The position numbers and the translations under genes are program-made. 64,000 nt of DNA, taken from NCBI RefSeq assembly GCF_900162695.1, contig NZ_FUIH01000006.1, positions 372,001-436,000 of the forward strand, read 5' to 3'. Within the stretch, counting starts at the first letter, position 1; each line of letters opens with the position of its first letter. This DNA is from Virgibacillus siamensis (lineage in GTDB: Bacteria > Bacillota > Bacilli > Bacillales > Amphibacillaceae). Below, one piece after another: positions 41,150-50,224 of the stretch. Under the pieces are notes generated by a model that had not been told where the DNA came from, ran no database searches, and saw only the letters and a program-made list of their open reading frames with translations.

Positions 41150-42286
41150 ATGCAGACAACTTTTAATTTGGATAATCCCTCATTATTTATCCATGCTTTT
41201 GATCGTGCTTCAATTGGCATGGCTATCGTGGCAACTGATGGGACTCCGTTAAAGGTGAATCGGTCATTATGTGATATTCTGGGTTATCCTGAATCAAAAT
41301 TACTTTCGATTAAATTTAAGGACATAACACATCCGGATGACATAGAAAGTAATTTATCCCTCATGTACGAGGCACTTAAAGGGATAAGAAAGTCCTACCA
41401 GATGGAAAAACGTTTTATACATAAGGATGGCTATCAAGTTTGGGCTCTGCTCAGTGTATCTTTAGTGAGGGATGATCATGATCAACCTCTGTATTTTATT
41501 AGCCACATTCAAGATATAACAGATTGGAAATTTGCTGAAGAGAAGTCCGGCGAGGGTGAAAAAAGATTAAACAGTTTGGTTGAGGAGACACCGGAACTTA
41601 TGTTGAAATTTGAAAAACTGACGGTTGCTGGACAATTGGCCGCAGGGATTGCACATGAGGTTAGAAACCCCTTAACTGCCATTAAAGGATTTCTTCAACT
41701 CATGCAAAGTAACCCGACAGACAACAAAGAGTACTCGGAAGTAATCTTCTCAGAGCTGAATCGTATTGAAGAACTCTTAAGTGAACTGTTGGTATTGGCA
41801 AGACCACAAAAGGTTAAATCTGTAAAAAGGGGTTTGAAAGTTCTTTTAGCCCAAGTCATTTCTTTAATTGAGACACAAGCTAAACAAAATGACATTAAAA
41901 TAGAGAAATATATTGAATCAGATTTACCGGACATAAATTGTGATGGAAATCAAATTAAACAGGTGTTTATCAATCTTCTAAAAAATGCAATCGAAGCAAT
42001 GCCAAATGGTGGAACGATATTCATTTCATTAAAAAAACATAATGCAGATACACTTTTAATTCGAATCGAAGACCAGGGTTATGGGATACCGGATCATCTA
42101 TTAAGTAAAATAGGGAATCCGTTTTTTACAACAAAGGATGATGGGACAGGTCTGGGAATAATGATTTGTCATCAGATTATCGAAAAGCATAAAGGTGTAA
42201 TGAAAGTTGCAAGCAGTTCGGAAGGTGCGGTTGTAAAGGTGTATTTACCATTAATCCAGGCATCTTCCAATCGATGTTCATGTTAG
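41150..42286 (+). CDS. Cytoplasmic PAS-domain sensor histidine kinase (sporulation-kinase type)
   Basis: The protein is 378 aa without membrane segments. One PAS domain (residues about 12-130; GMAIVATDGTPLKVNRSLCDILGY, ending SHIQDITDWKFAEE) is followed by the H box GIAHEVRNPLTAIKGFLQLM with the phospho-accepting His, the N box NLLKNAIEAMPNGG, G1 EDQGYGIP, F PFFTTK and G2 GTGLGIMICHQI. This is the architecture of phosphorelay kinases such as KinA/KinE that feed Spo0A. No response regulator is adjacent, as expected for such kinases. Position just after the matrix operon is suggestive, because Spo0A controls matrix genes. The PAS ligand is unknown. Confidence 0.88.
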   Translation: MQTTFNLDNPSLFIHAFDRASIGMAIVATDGTPLKVNRSLCDILGYPESKLLSIKFKDITHPDDIESNLSLMYEALKGIRKSYQMEKRFIHKDGYQVWALLSVSLVRDDHDQPLYFISHIQDITDWKFAEEKSGEGEKRLNSLVEETPELMLKFEKLTVAGQLAAGIAHEVRNPLTAIKGFLQLMQSNPTDNKEYSEVIFSELNRIEELLSELLVLARPQKVKSVKRGLKVLLAQVISLIETQAKQNDIKIEKYIESDLPDINCDGNQIKQVFINLLKNAIEAMPNGGTIFISLKKHNADTLLIRIEDQGYGIPDHLLSKIGNPFFTTKDDGTGLGIMICHQIIEKHKGVMKVASSSEGAVVKVYLPLIQASSNRCSC

Positions 42287-42370
42287 CCTTGGCCGAGTCG
42301 ATTAAAGATCTGTCAATATGATAATGGTTGTCGATTTGTTGAAAAAATTCGGCATAACTAGTAAAATTAG

Positions 42371-42395
42371 TTCAGCTTATCCTACATAAGCTGAA
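42371..42395 (+). terminator. Perfect hairpin between kinase and riboflavin leader
   Basis: TTCAGCTTAT/ATAAGCTGAA around CCTAC, followed by TTGGTTG, a weak U-tract. It probably ends the kinase transcript. Confidence 0.55.
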
Positions 42396-42451
42396 TTGGT
42401 TGCGATTCTATCGTGATTAAGGTATAACAAAAATACAATATTATAATGCAA

Positions 42452-42595
42452 GTTCCTTCGGGGTCGGGTGAAATTCCCAATCGACGGTGATGAAGCGTAT
42501 GCTTTTTAGTCCGTGACCCGTGCGGTATTATGCCAAGCGGTGGATCCGGTGCAACTCCGGAACCGACAGTTAAAGTCTGGATGGGAGAAGGGATT
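42452..42595 (+). ncRNA. FMN riboswitch (RFN element)
   Basis: The conserved blocks are in order: CTTCGGGG near 42456, GGGTGAAATTCCC, GACGGTGATGAAG, AGTCCGTGAC, the variable arm, GGTGGATCCGGTGCAACTCC, ACCGACAGTTAAAGTCTGGA and GGGAGAAGG near 42592. With FMN bound, the downstream terminator at 42701 forms and ribDE-BA-H is off. TATAAT (42442-42447) is the likely -10, though a matching -35 is poor. Confidence 0.96.
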
Positions 42596-42700
42596 TATAA
42601 GGATTTTTTATGTTGCTGGATGGTTTGTGCAGGTATTTTTACTGTATGCAAACCAGCTTTTTAATCATACGCGTATACCCTTATAAAATTCTGCCCTTGG

Positions 42701-42728
42701 CCTCTGAAGCTGATTCAGGGGTTTTTTT
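42701..42728 (+). terminator. Riboswitch-controlled terminator
   Basis: CCTCTGAA/TTCAGGGG (one G-T pair) followed by seven T, between the aptamer and ribD; the expression platform of the FMN switch. Confidence 0.88.
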
Positions 42729-42754
42729 AATTGGTTAAAGGGAGTGAAATTAAT

Positions 42755-43843
42755 TTGGATGATGAATATTATATGCAAATAGCCTTGAACCTTGCCCGAG
42801 CTGTTTCCGGCCAGACCAGTCCCAATCCGCCTGTTGGTGCGGTTGTTGTTAAGAATGGGGAGATTTTAGGTTTCGGTGCACATCTGAAAGCCGGTGAGGC
42901 GCATGCAGAAGTACATGCGTTACAAATGGCCGGGGAAAGATCCGGCGGTGCAACCATTTACGTCACACTGGAGCCGTGCAGTCATCATGGGAGAACACCG
43001 CCTTGCGCGGATTTGATTGTGAAAAATGGTATCAGCCGGACGGTTGTTGCGGCGACTGATCCGAATAAGAAAGTTGCAGGTCAGGGTTTGGAGAAGCTGC
43101 GGAAGGCCGGCATTGAAGTGAAACAGGGTGTTCTGGAAAAAGAAGCGAATGCGGTAAACGCTGCATTTTTCCACTTTATCCAAACGAAAAAACCATACGT
43201 AACTGTAAAGTCTGCTGTCAGTTTGGATGGGAAAACGGCAACACATACTGGCGACAGCAAATGGGTAACCGGAGAGGCAGCAAGGCTTGATGTCCACCAG
43301 TATCGTCATATGCACGATGCAATTCTGGTTGGTGTAAACACAGTTATCACCGACAATCCAAGTCTGACTGCCAGGCTCCCAAATGGCAGAAAGAACCCAA
43401 TACGAATTATTTTAGATACATCACTTAAAACGCCGTTGGATGCAACAATTCTGAATGACGGTAAAGCGGAAACATGGATTTTTACAAAAAGTGTCGTGTC
43501 GGATGTAGCAGAAAAATCGTACGCTGAAAAAGAGAGTGTTACCATTGTCCGGCTGGAGAAACTGGACGTTGAAAGTGTTTTGCAATATTTGGGGCGTCAC
43601 GGTATCATGTCTCTCTTTGTCGAAGGCGGCGCTGCAGTGAACGGGTCATTTTTGGAAAGTGGATACATTAATCAGCTGATTACCTACATGGCACCGAAAC
43701 TAATCGGCGGTCAAGCTGCCCCGACATCGTTTGCCGGAAATGGTTTTTCGTATATGAAAGATACCCTTGAAATGGTAATCCGGCATGTTGAGATGATTGG
43801 CAATGATATTAGAATTGTTGCGGAACCACGAAAGGACGATTGA
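42755..43843 (+). CDS. ribD: Riboflavin biosynthesis protein RibD (deaminase/reductase)
   Basis: The protein is about 362 aa. The deaminase domain has HAEVHAL and the zinc motif EPCSHHGRTPPCADLI; the reductase domain from about residue 150 has KSAVSLDGKTATHTGDSKWVTG, VGVNTVITDNPSLTARL and FVEGGAAVNGSFL. It performs the second and third steps from GTP. TTG 42755 is spaced correctly from AAAGGGAGTG (42737-42746); the frame also opens at TTG 42731, which lies just after the terminator T-run and has no ribosome site. It is followed by ribE after 1 bp. Confidence 0.95.
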   Translation: MDDEYYMQIALNLARAVSGQTSPNPPVGAVVVKNGEILGFGAHLKAGEAHAEVHALQMAGERSGGATIYVTLEPCSHHGRTPPCADLIVKNGISRTVVAATDPNKKVAGQGLEKLRKAGIEVKQGVLEKEANAVNAAFFHFIQTKKPYVTVKSAVSLDGKTATHTGDSKWVTGEAARLDVHQYRHMHDAILVGVNTVITDNPSLTARLPNGRKNPIRIILDTSLKTPLDATILNDGKAETWIFTKSVVSDVAEKSYAEKESVTIVRLEKLDVESVLQYLGRHGIMSLFVEGGAAVNGSFLESGYINQLITYMAPKLIGGQAAPTSFAGNGFSYMKDTLEMVIRHVEMIGNDIRIVAEPRKDD

Positions 43844-43844
43844 C

Positions 43845-44495
43845 ATGTTTACAGGAATCATTGAAGAAAAAGGTATTGTAAAAAAAATGAAGCGTGTATC
43901 TGAACAATCAGTTGAAATGACAATTGGTTCGGAAAAAGTTGTGGAAGATGTTCGTCTCGGCGACAGTATCGCTGTCAACGGAATCTGCCTGACCGTCACG
44001 AAATTTTCTGCAGCTGATTTTCAAGTTGATGTGATGCCGGAAACAATTAAAGCCACCTCACTGGACTCCTTAACAGCGGGTTCCAGCGTGAACTTGGAAA
44101 GGTCGATGCCTGCGAATGGCCGGTTTGGTGGGCACTTTGTGTCCGGACATGTTGATGGAAAAGGCAAAATTATACGAAAAGAAGCAAATGAAAATGCTAT
44201 TTATTACGATATTGAAATTCCGGAAGAACTGGTTAAATACTTTATGTTAAAAGGTTCGGTAGCTGTTGATGGCGTCAGTTTAACCATTTTCGATGTGATG
44301 CCGAATGTATTTACCATCTCACTGATTCCGCATACAGTGTCGGAAACGATTCTGGGTGATAAAAAAGATGGGGATGTTGTAAATATTGAGTGTGATATGC
44401 TCGCCAAGCATGTTCATAATATGATTCAAAATCAAAGTATCGGCCAAAAAGAAGGTATTAACCAGGCGTTTTTGAAAAATAACGGATTCATGTGA
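43845..44495 (+). CDS. ribE: Riboflavin synthase alpha subunit RibE
   Basis: The protein is 216 aa with the internally duplicated lumazine-binding barrels beginning MFTGIIEEKGIVKKMK and GRFGGHFVSGHVDGKGKI, each with the IAVNGICLTV / VAVDGVSLTI segment. It dismutates two 6,7-dimethyl-8-ribityllumazine molecules to riboflavin. ATG 43845 gives the invariant MFTGI start. It is translated in the rib operon, 1 bp after ribD. Confidence 0.96.
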   Translation: MFTGIIEEKGIVKKMKRVSEQSVEMTIGSEKVVEDVRLGDSIAVNGICLTVTKFSAADFQVDVMPETIKATSLDSLTAGSSVNLERSMPANGRFGGHFVSGHVDGKGKIIRKEANENAIYYDIEIPEELVKYFMLKGSVAVDGVSLTIFDVMPNVFTISLIPHTVSETILGDKKDGDVVNIECDMLAKHVHNMIQNQSIGQKEGINQAFLKNNGFM

Positions 44496-44508
44496 AGGAA
44501 GTGGGACA

Positions 44509-45708
44509 ATGTTTGATACGATAGAAGAGGCAGTTAAGGATTTAAAGGCAGGAAAACCGGTCATCGTGGTCGATGATGAGGACAGGGAAAATGAAGGAGA
44601 TTTGGTTGCACTTGCTGAGCAGGCAACACCGGATGTTATCAATTTTATGATCACCCATGGAAAAGGTCTTGTCTGTACGTCGATAACGGAGCGGCTGGCG
44701 GAAAAGCTGAATCTTCCATTGATGACCAGCCGCAGTACAGATCCGTTTGGTACAGCATTTACCGTAAGTATCGATCATAAGGATACGAAAACTGGAATTA
44801 GTGCAGATGAACGTTCCAGGACCATTCAGGCATTGCTGGATCCTGAAGCAAAGGAAATTGATTTTAAACAGCCGGGTCATGTGTTTCCGCTTATTGCCAA
44901 AGACGGCGGAGTACTGACGCGCTCCGGTCACACAGAAGCATCGGTTGATCTGGCCATGTTAAGCGGTGCATTTCCGGCAGGGGTGATTTGTGAAATCATT
45001 AAGGAAGATGGAACAATGGCACGGGTTCCGGATTTAGAAGCGATGGCAAAAACATTCGATTTGAAACTGATTTCGATTGCTGACTTGGCAGCACATCGCA
45101 AACAACACGAAATTCATGTCAGTCGTGTAGTTGAAACAACGCTGCCAACCGAGTTTGGTACATTTAAAGTCTATGGTTACACCAACGATTTGGATGATAA
45201 GGAACATATTGCATTGGTGAAAGGGGACGTTGATGCAGCGGATGCAGTTCTGACACGAATTCATTCGGAATGTCTGACTGGTGATGTGTTTGGGTCCTAC
45301 CGGTGTGATTGTGGTCCTCAGCTGCATGCGGCACTGCAAAAGATAGATGAAGCGGGTGCAGGTGTGTTGGTTTACATGCGTCAGGAAGGCCGTGGTATTG
45401 GTTTACTTAATAAGCTTCGGGCATATCAGCTGCAGGATGCCGGTATGGATACTGTCGAAGCGAATGAGCAGCTTGGATTTGCACCTGATCTGCGCGAATA
45501 CAATTTGAGCGCACAAATATTAACAGATTTGGGTATTAAAAAAGTAGACTTGCTGACCAACAATCCGAAAAAAGTGACAGGACTTGCATCGTATGGAATT
45601 GATATCGGTTCGCGTATCCCAATTCAAACTGCTACACGAAAAGAAAATGAAAAATATATGCACACCAAGCTCGATAAAATGGGACACTTATTGAACTTTC
45701 ATCAGTGA
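44509..45708 (+). CDS. ribBA: Bifunctional DHBP synthase/GTP cyclohydrolase II RibBA
   Basis: The protein is 399 aa. The N-terminal half has DDEDRENEGDLV and TRSGHTEASVDLAMLSG of 3,4-dihydroxy-2-butanone-4-phosphate synthase; the C-terminal half has the zinc cysteines in HSECLTGDVFGSYRCDCGPQL, YMRQEGRGIGLLNKLRAYQLQD and LLTNNPKKVTGL of GTP cyclohydrolase II. It supplies both branches of riboflavin synthesis. Confidence 0.96.
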   Translation: MFDTIEEAVKDLKAGKPVIVVDDEDRENEGDLVALAEQATPDVINFMITHGKGLVCTSITERLAEKLNLPLMTSRSTDPFGTAFTVSIDHKDTKTGISADERSRTIQALLDPEAKEIDFKQPGHVFPLIAKDGGVLTRSGHTEASVDLAMLSGAFPAGVICEIIKEDGTMARVPDLEAMAKTFDLKLISIADLAAHRKQHEIHVSRVVETTLPTEFGTFKVYGYTNDLDDKEHIALVKGDVDAADAVLTRIHSECLTGDVFGSYRCDCGPQLHAALQKIDEAGAGVLVYMRQEGRGIGLLNKLRAYQLQDAGMDTVEANEQLGFAPDLREYNLSAQILTDLGIKKVDLLTNNPKKVTGLASYGIDIGSRIPIQTATRKENEKYMHTKLDKMGHLLNFHQ

Positions 45709-45727
45709 TAAAAGGAGATGAAGCAAA

Positions 45728-46198
45728 ATGGGAAAAACGTTTGAAGGAAATCTGGTTGGGACAGATATGAGAATAGGCATTGTAGTAGCGCGGTTTAATG
45801 AATTTATTACGAGTAAATTACTTGGTGGTGCCACAGACACTTTAAAACGGCACGGGGTGGATGAAGAAAACATTGATGTTGCCTGGGTTCCCGGCGCATT
45901 TGAAATTCCATTGATTGCCCAAAAAATGGCAACTTCCGGCGGTTATGATGCAGTTGTTGCTTTGGGCACCGTAATCCGCGGGTCGACATCACATTATGAT
46001 TATGTGTGTAATGAAGCGGCAAAGGGTGTATCCAATGCATCCCTTCAATCAGGTAAACCAGTTATTTTCGGTATTTTAACGACTGAAACGATTGAACAGG
46101 CTATTGAACGTGCAGGTACTAAAGCAGGCAACAAAGGGGCAGAGGCAGCTGTTGCTGCGATTGAAACTGCGAATGTTGCCAAACAGCTGGAATGGTAA
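45728..46198 (+). CDS. ribH: 6,7-dimethyl-8-ribityllumazine synthase RibH
   Basis: The protein is 156 aa, of normal size for a subunit of the 60-mer capsid. Motifs: IGIVVARFNEFITSKLLGGA, VAWVPGAFEIPLIAQKM, ALGTVIRGSTSHYDYVCNEAAKGV (with the catalytic His) and FGILTTETIEQAIERAGTKAGNKGAEAA. It condenses the two precursors made by RibBA and RibD. It is the last gene of the operon, before the terminator at 46197. Confidence 0.96.
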   Translation: MGKTFEGNLVGTDMRIGIVVARFNEFITSKLLGGATDTLKRHGVDEENIDVAWVPGAFEIPLIAQKMATSGGYDAVVALGTVIRGSTSHYDYVCNEAAKGVSNASLQSGKPVIFGILTTETIEQAIERAGTKAGNKGAEAAVAAIETANVAKQLEW

Positions 46199-46246
46199 AA
46201 AGACCGAGGGGCGGTAGATTGATAAACTGTCCCCGGTCTTTTTTTG
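46197..46246 (+). terminator. Terminator of the riboflavin operon
   Basis: AAAAGACCGAGGG pairs with CCCCGGTCTTTT, a 22-base loop, then a T-run; it begins at the ribH stop codon. Confidence 0.88.
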
Positions 46247-46314
46247 ATGGAAAAACGAAGCCCTTTAAGATAAACTTGTAACAGAAGGAACAGGAAGATT
46301 TGGGGGCAAGGCTT

Positions 46315-46485
46315 ATGAAGTTTTTCGGATATCAGATTCTGGCTATAGGCGTTATTTGGCTTGGGATGACGATCTTTTTTTCAAAGATGGACCAGCTTAG
46401 CACGTATATCTACTATGGTGTGACATCATGGTTGTTATTTTTGATTGTTCTTTTTGTAAAGCAATATCTCAGACAGCGGAAATAG
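46315..46485 (+). CDS. Small two-span membrane protein (56 aa)
   Basis: MKFFGYQILAIGVIWLGMTI and a second hydrophobic stretch YGVTSWLLFLIVLFVKQYL form two membrane helices joined by a short polar loop; the tail is RQRK. AAGG and GGGGGC lie upstream. It ends 12 bp before the ABC-F gene, so the two may be co-transcribed. I do not recognise the family. Confidence 0.6.
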   Translation: MKFFGYQILAIGVIWLGMTIFFSKMDQLSTYIYYGVTSWLLFLIVLFVKQYLRQRK

Positions 46486-46497
46486 GAAGGAAATTAT

Positions 46498-48378
46498 ATG
46501 CTCACAATAGAGAATTTATATAAATCCTACGGGGAAAAAGTTTTGTTTCAAGATGTAACATGTACCATTAAAAAACAGGATCGAATCGGACTTATTGGTG
46601 TAAATGGCACGGGGAAATCCTCATTTTTGAAGGTGCTGGCCGGAATTGACCCGGCGGAGAGCGGCACGATGAATCATCCCAAAGATTACCGGATTGAATA
46701 TTTGGCTCAGGATCCGGATCTGGATTCAGACAAAACGGTCATCGAACAGATTTATTATGGCGATGCAACCATTATGAAGGTTATGCGTAACTATGAACAG
46801 GCATTGCATCGGCTGCAAGATGAATCCAATGATGAACAGGCACAGGAACATCTTCTGAATATGCAGCAACAGATGGATCAGCATGAAGCATGGGAGGCAA
46901 ACGCTGCAGCTAAAACAATTCTTACAAAGCTTGGCATTACCGATTTTAATAAAAATACAGCGGAACTTTCCGGCGGACAGAAAAAGCGGGTTGCGATTGC
47001 CAAAGCACTGATTCAGCCGGCAGATCTCTTGATTCTCGACGAGCCGACTAACCACCTGGATAATGAAACAGTGGAATGGCTCGAGAACTTCCTGGCAACA
47101 TTTCAAGGGGCCTTGCTGCTTGTAACACACGATCGTTATTTTTTAAACCGGGTGACCAATCATATTTTTGAATTGGATAAAGGCAATTTTTATGTCTATG
47201 AAGGCAACTACGAGTTATTCCTGGAGAAGAAGGCTGAACGCGAGGAACTGGAAGCGCAGAATGAACAGAAACATCAAAATACATTGAAACGGGAACTCGC
47301 CTGGCTGAAGCGCGGGGCAAGGGCCCGTTCCACCAAACAGAAGGCCCACGTTGAGCGGGTGCATGCTTTACAGGAGAAGAAATTCGATACAAAGCAGCAG
47401 AATGTAGCATTCCAGGCAGGGTCAACACGACTTGGGAAAAAGGTAATGGAATTACAGGGAATCCAGAAAACATTTGCGGGAAAAACATTGCTTCATGATT
47501 TTGATTTTCTGATTGTGCCTGGTGACCGCCTTGGTATCATCGGGCCGAACGGTTCCGGGAAAACAACTCTGCTGAACATGATGGCAGGACGAATCCAACC
47601 GGATCAGGGTGAAATGGAAGTCGGTGAGACGGTAAAAATCGGTTACTACACACAGGGTGATGAAGAACTTGATCCTGATTCCATGGTAGTGGATTACATC
47701 AAGGAAGTTGCTGAAGTCATTCACACGAAAAACGGTGAAACGATAACAGCTGAACAAATGCTTGAACGGTTTTTATTCCCGCGTTCGGAGCAGCGGACCT
47801 ACATCGGCAGGCTTTCCGGCGGGGAAAAGAGACGGCTTTATTTATTGAAAGTCCTAATGCGCGAGCCGAACGTGCTGTTTTTGGATGAACCGACCAATGA
47901 TTTGGACACGCAAACATTGAGTGTCCTGGAAGAGTACCTTGACCAGTTTCCAGGGGTTGTTATTACAGTTTCCCACGACAGGTATTTCCTGGATCGGGTC
48001 ATTGACCATTTGCTTGTTTTCAAAAACAACGATAAGATCAAGCATTTTTACGGTAACTACAGTGAATATCTGGAACAGGAAGTCAAACAGGATACCGTGA
48101 AGAAAAAAGCGCCGGTTAATGAAAAAACAACAAAATCTTCCCACCGTAAAAAAATGTCATACCGTGATAAAAAGGAATGGGAGACCATTGAGGATGACAT
48201 AACGGCGCTTGAAACAGAACTGGAAGCATTGCAGGGAAGGATTGAACAGGCTGGAAGTGATCTGGAAAAAGTGCAGGATTACTATACCGAGCAGGAACAG
48301 CTTGAAGAAAAACTGGAACAGAAATTGGAACGCTGGGAAGAGCTTTCCGAACTTGCCGAAAGCCTGCGTGGTGAATAA
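46498..48378 (+). CDS. ABC-F family ATPase (Uup/YdiF-like)
   Basis: The protein is 626 aa with two ABC cassettes and no membrane domain. First: Walker A GVNGTGKSSFL, signature LSGGQKKRVAIAKAL, Walker B LLILDEPTNHLD. Second: GPNGSGKTTLLN, LSGGEKRRLYLLKVL, VLFLDEPTNDLD. Between them is the arm/P-site linker (from about 240 to 320, rich in Lys/Arg/Gln), and the last 80 residues form a coiled coil (ETELEALQGRIEQAGSDLEK). ABC-F proteins bind the ribosome and adjust translation; the C-terminal coiled coil is typical of Uup/YdiF. A resistance role cannot be argued from sequence. Confidence 0.92.
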   Translation: MLTIENLYKSYGEKVLFQDVTCTIKKQDRIGLIGVNGTGKSSFLKVLAGIDPAESGTMNHPKDYRIEYLAQDPDLDSDKTVIEQIYYGDATIMKVMRNYEQALHRLQDESNDEQAQEHLLNMQQQMDQHEAWEANAAAKTILTKLGITDFNKNTAELSGGQKKRVAIAKALIQPADLLILDEPTNHLDNETVEWLENFLATFQGALLLVTHDRYFLNRVTNHIFELDKGNFYVYEGNYELFLEKKAEREELEAQNEQKHQNTLKRELAWLKRGARARSTKQKAHVERVHALQEKKFDTKQQNVAFQAGSTRLGKKVMELQGIQKTFAGKTLLHDFDFLIVPGDRLGIIGPNGSGKTTLLNMMAGRIQPDQGEMEVGETVKIGYYTQGDEELDPDSMVVDYIKEVAEVIHTKNGETITAEQMLERFLFPRSEQRTYIGRLSGGEKRRLYLLKVLMREPNVLFLDEPTNDLDTQTLSVLEEYLDQFPGVVITVSHDRYFLDRVIDHLLVFKNNDKIKHFYGNYSEYLEQEVKQDTVKKKAPVNEKTTKSSHRKKMSYRDKKEWETIEDDITALETELEALQGRIEQAGSDLEKVQDYYTEQEQLEEKLEQKLERWEELSELAESLRGE

Positions 48379-48380
48379 AA

Positions 48381-48415
48381 AACGTCCTGGAAGGTATAAC
48401 CCTCCAGGACGTTTT
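48381..48415. terminator. Bidirectional terminator
   Basis: AACGTCCTGGA/TCCAGGACGTT with T-runs on both strands, serving the ABC-F gene and the convergent gene ending at 48419. Confidence 0.88.
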
Positions 48416-48418
48416 CAG

Positions 48419-50140
48419 TTATTTCGTCAATCCTTTTATTTCGATTGTCTCGACGATTCCTGTCCCATTCTCACGGACGAGCGCCTCAAATGTTACTTTA
48501 TCACCGGATTGCAGGAATAGTGCAAGCGGTTCTTTTCCGGCATTAATTGTATAAATGGTCTGGTCATTTTTTAGAATGAATTGGATGACCTGACCGGTTT
48601 TTTGGGTGGATGTTACAAGTACACGATTGACGGTTCCTTTTATTTTTTCCAGATTCGATTCACCGCTGGATTCTACATTTCCCGGATCCTGTACAAGCTG
48701 TAGACGGTATGCTTCCAGTGTTTCTTTTGCTGTATCTCCAAACACAACAAAGTCAGCATCTCCTGCTTTGATATAGGCGTATTTTTTAAACAGGCCATTC
48801 GGGTCAAGTACGTTTACGACCCAGGTTGGATTGCCGTCAATGTTGTACAGTACCGGCATGGAACCTTTCCAGTTCTTTTCCGGGAATTCTTTGTTCACAA
48901 TTTCCTTTGCACCTTTGCTGTCCATAATTCCGTTGTTTTTCTTGCCGTTATAATACGTCAGCTCCCCGGTGCGGGCGTTGATCATTGTGTATCCGAGTGC
49001 TGAATCAATGTTTTCTTTTGGTGATGCCATGTCGGTAAAGTAGTACATATCCCCATTATCATCAAAAATAGGAGTTACACTGCTCTCCGTACCAGATTCA
49101 TTTGGTATTTTTACATCTTCTTTTCCGAATAGGGAATTGAGCCAGCCGTGCACATATTTTCCAAAGTACTCGTTTTCAGCAGTTGCCATCTCCGAACTGA
49201 CTGAGCCGTTAATAAATTCGGGTGCATTCTCGGTTTTATATTTGCTGACTTCGCCTGTGACCGGATCAACAACAGCTGCATAAAGATCGCTCATGTCCGG
49301 TTTGTTAGTTACTCCAATTGGCTGGTATAACGTTTGAACATACCATGGTTTTCCGTTTTCATCCACTTCAATTTGCGGATCGCCGCTTTGAATATATGTT
49401 GGATATGCATTATAAATGGTACGCTGGACATTATCGTTGAAGTAGCTGGAACTGGTATATTTCATCTTGCTTTTGACAAATTCCGGCTGCGCATTAATAT
49501 TCGTTGCGGATATCGTGAAATAGCCTTCTGTTTCCTTTCCGCGAAAATATTTCCAGAAGCCGGTGAATTCAACCGGCGCAACAAAAACAACCTCATCATT
49601 TATCTTCTGCACCTGCAGTTTTCCCAGGTCATAATATTGCGTGTTGGGAACGACACTCATCGATTTTTGCATTTTATTCCGGGCAAATTCCGGTGATACA
49701 ACAATTGGTGTTGTATCTTTATCCAATGGCTTTGCCTCTTCAACATCTTTCTTAGCAATGGATTCATAGGTGTTATCCAGTGACAGGATCCCCATTATAA
49801 AAATTCCCGGTACAGCAATAACTGCCAATAAGATTAAAAACCCTCCAGCAGCCTCATAGGTGCCGCGGACCTTCTTTTGAAATTTGGTGGCGGTCATTCC
49901 GTACAATAAAAAGGTTCCAATGGCGGCCATTACAATATTTGCGATCACCATATTCGGGATTGTGATCGGCAGCAGAATAATATAGTTGAGGATACCCCCA
50001 ATGATAAAAAGGACAATAAAAATAAGCCCTGCTATTTTTGAAGTACGGCTTTTTGCTGTTTTACTGCTGGCAATGATAATGCCGGCAAAAACAGCATACA
50101 AAATGAACGATAGGATGGTTGTAAGTAAAATTCCTGTCAT
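48419..50140 (-). CDS. Uncharacterised membrane-anchored protein, 573 aa
   Basis: The first 130 residues hold four hydrophobic segments (ILLTTILSFILYAVFAGIII, IAGLIFIVLFIIGGILNYII, VIANIVMAAIGTFLLYG, GGFLILLAVIAVPGIFIMGI). The remaining 440 residues are probably extracytoplasmic, beta-rich, with repeated PepSY-like units of the type FARNKMQKSM...YYDLGKLQVQKIND and YFTDMASPKENIDSALGYTMINARTGELTYYNG. The C-terminal 100 residues (KGTVNRVLVTSTQKTGQVIQ onwards) look like a small beta-barrel domain. No catalytic motif stands out. It is monocistronic and divergent from the C45 gene. I do not recognise a named family. Confidence 0.7.
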   Translation of the reverse strand: MTGILLTTILSFILYAVFAGIIIASSKTAKSRTSKIAGLIFIVLFIIGGILNYIILLPITIPNMVIANIVMAAIGTFLLYGMTATKFQKKVRGTYEAAGGFLILLAVIAVPGIFIMGILSLDNTYESIAKKDVEEAKPLDKDTTPIVVSPEFARNKMQKSMSVVPNTQYYDLGKLQVQKINDEVVFVAPVEFTGFWKYFRGKETEGYFTISATNINAQPEFVKSKMKYTSSSYFNDNVQRTIYNAYPTYIQSGDPQIEVDENGKPWYVQTLYQPIGVTNKPDMSDLYAAVVDPVTGEVSKYKTENAPEFINGSVSSEMATAENEYFGKYVHGWLNSLFGKEDVKIPNESGTESSVTPIFDDNGDMYYFTDMASPKENIDSALGYTMINARTGELTYYNGKKNNGIMDSKGAKEIVNKEFPEKNWKGSMPVLYNIDGNPTWVVNVLDPNGLFKKYAYIKAGDADFVVFGDTAKETLEAYRLQLVQDPGNVESSGESNLEKIKGTVNRVLVTSTQKTGQVIQFILKNDQTIYTINAGKEPLALFLQSGDKVTFEALVRENGTGIVETIEIKGLTK

Positions 50141-50224
50141 GCTTTCAGCTCCTAAGATATGATATGTTACATGTATACATACGTTTAAAGATGGAAATTG
50201 GTTTCAGGAATGGGAGAGGTTTTT

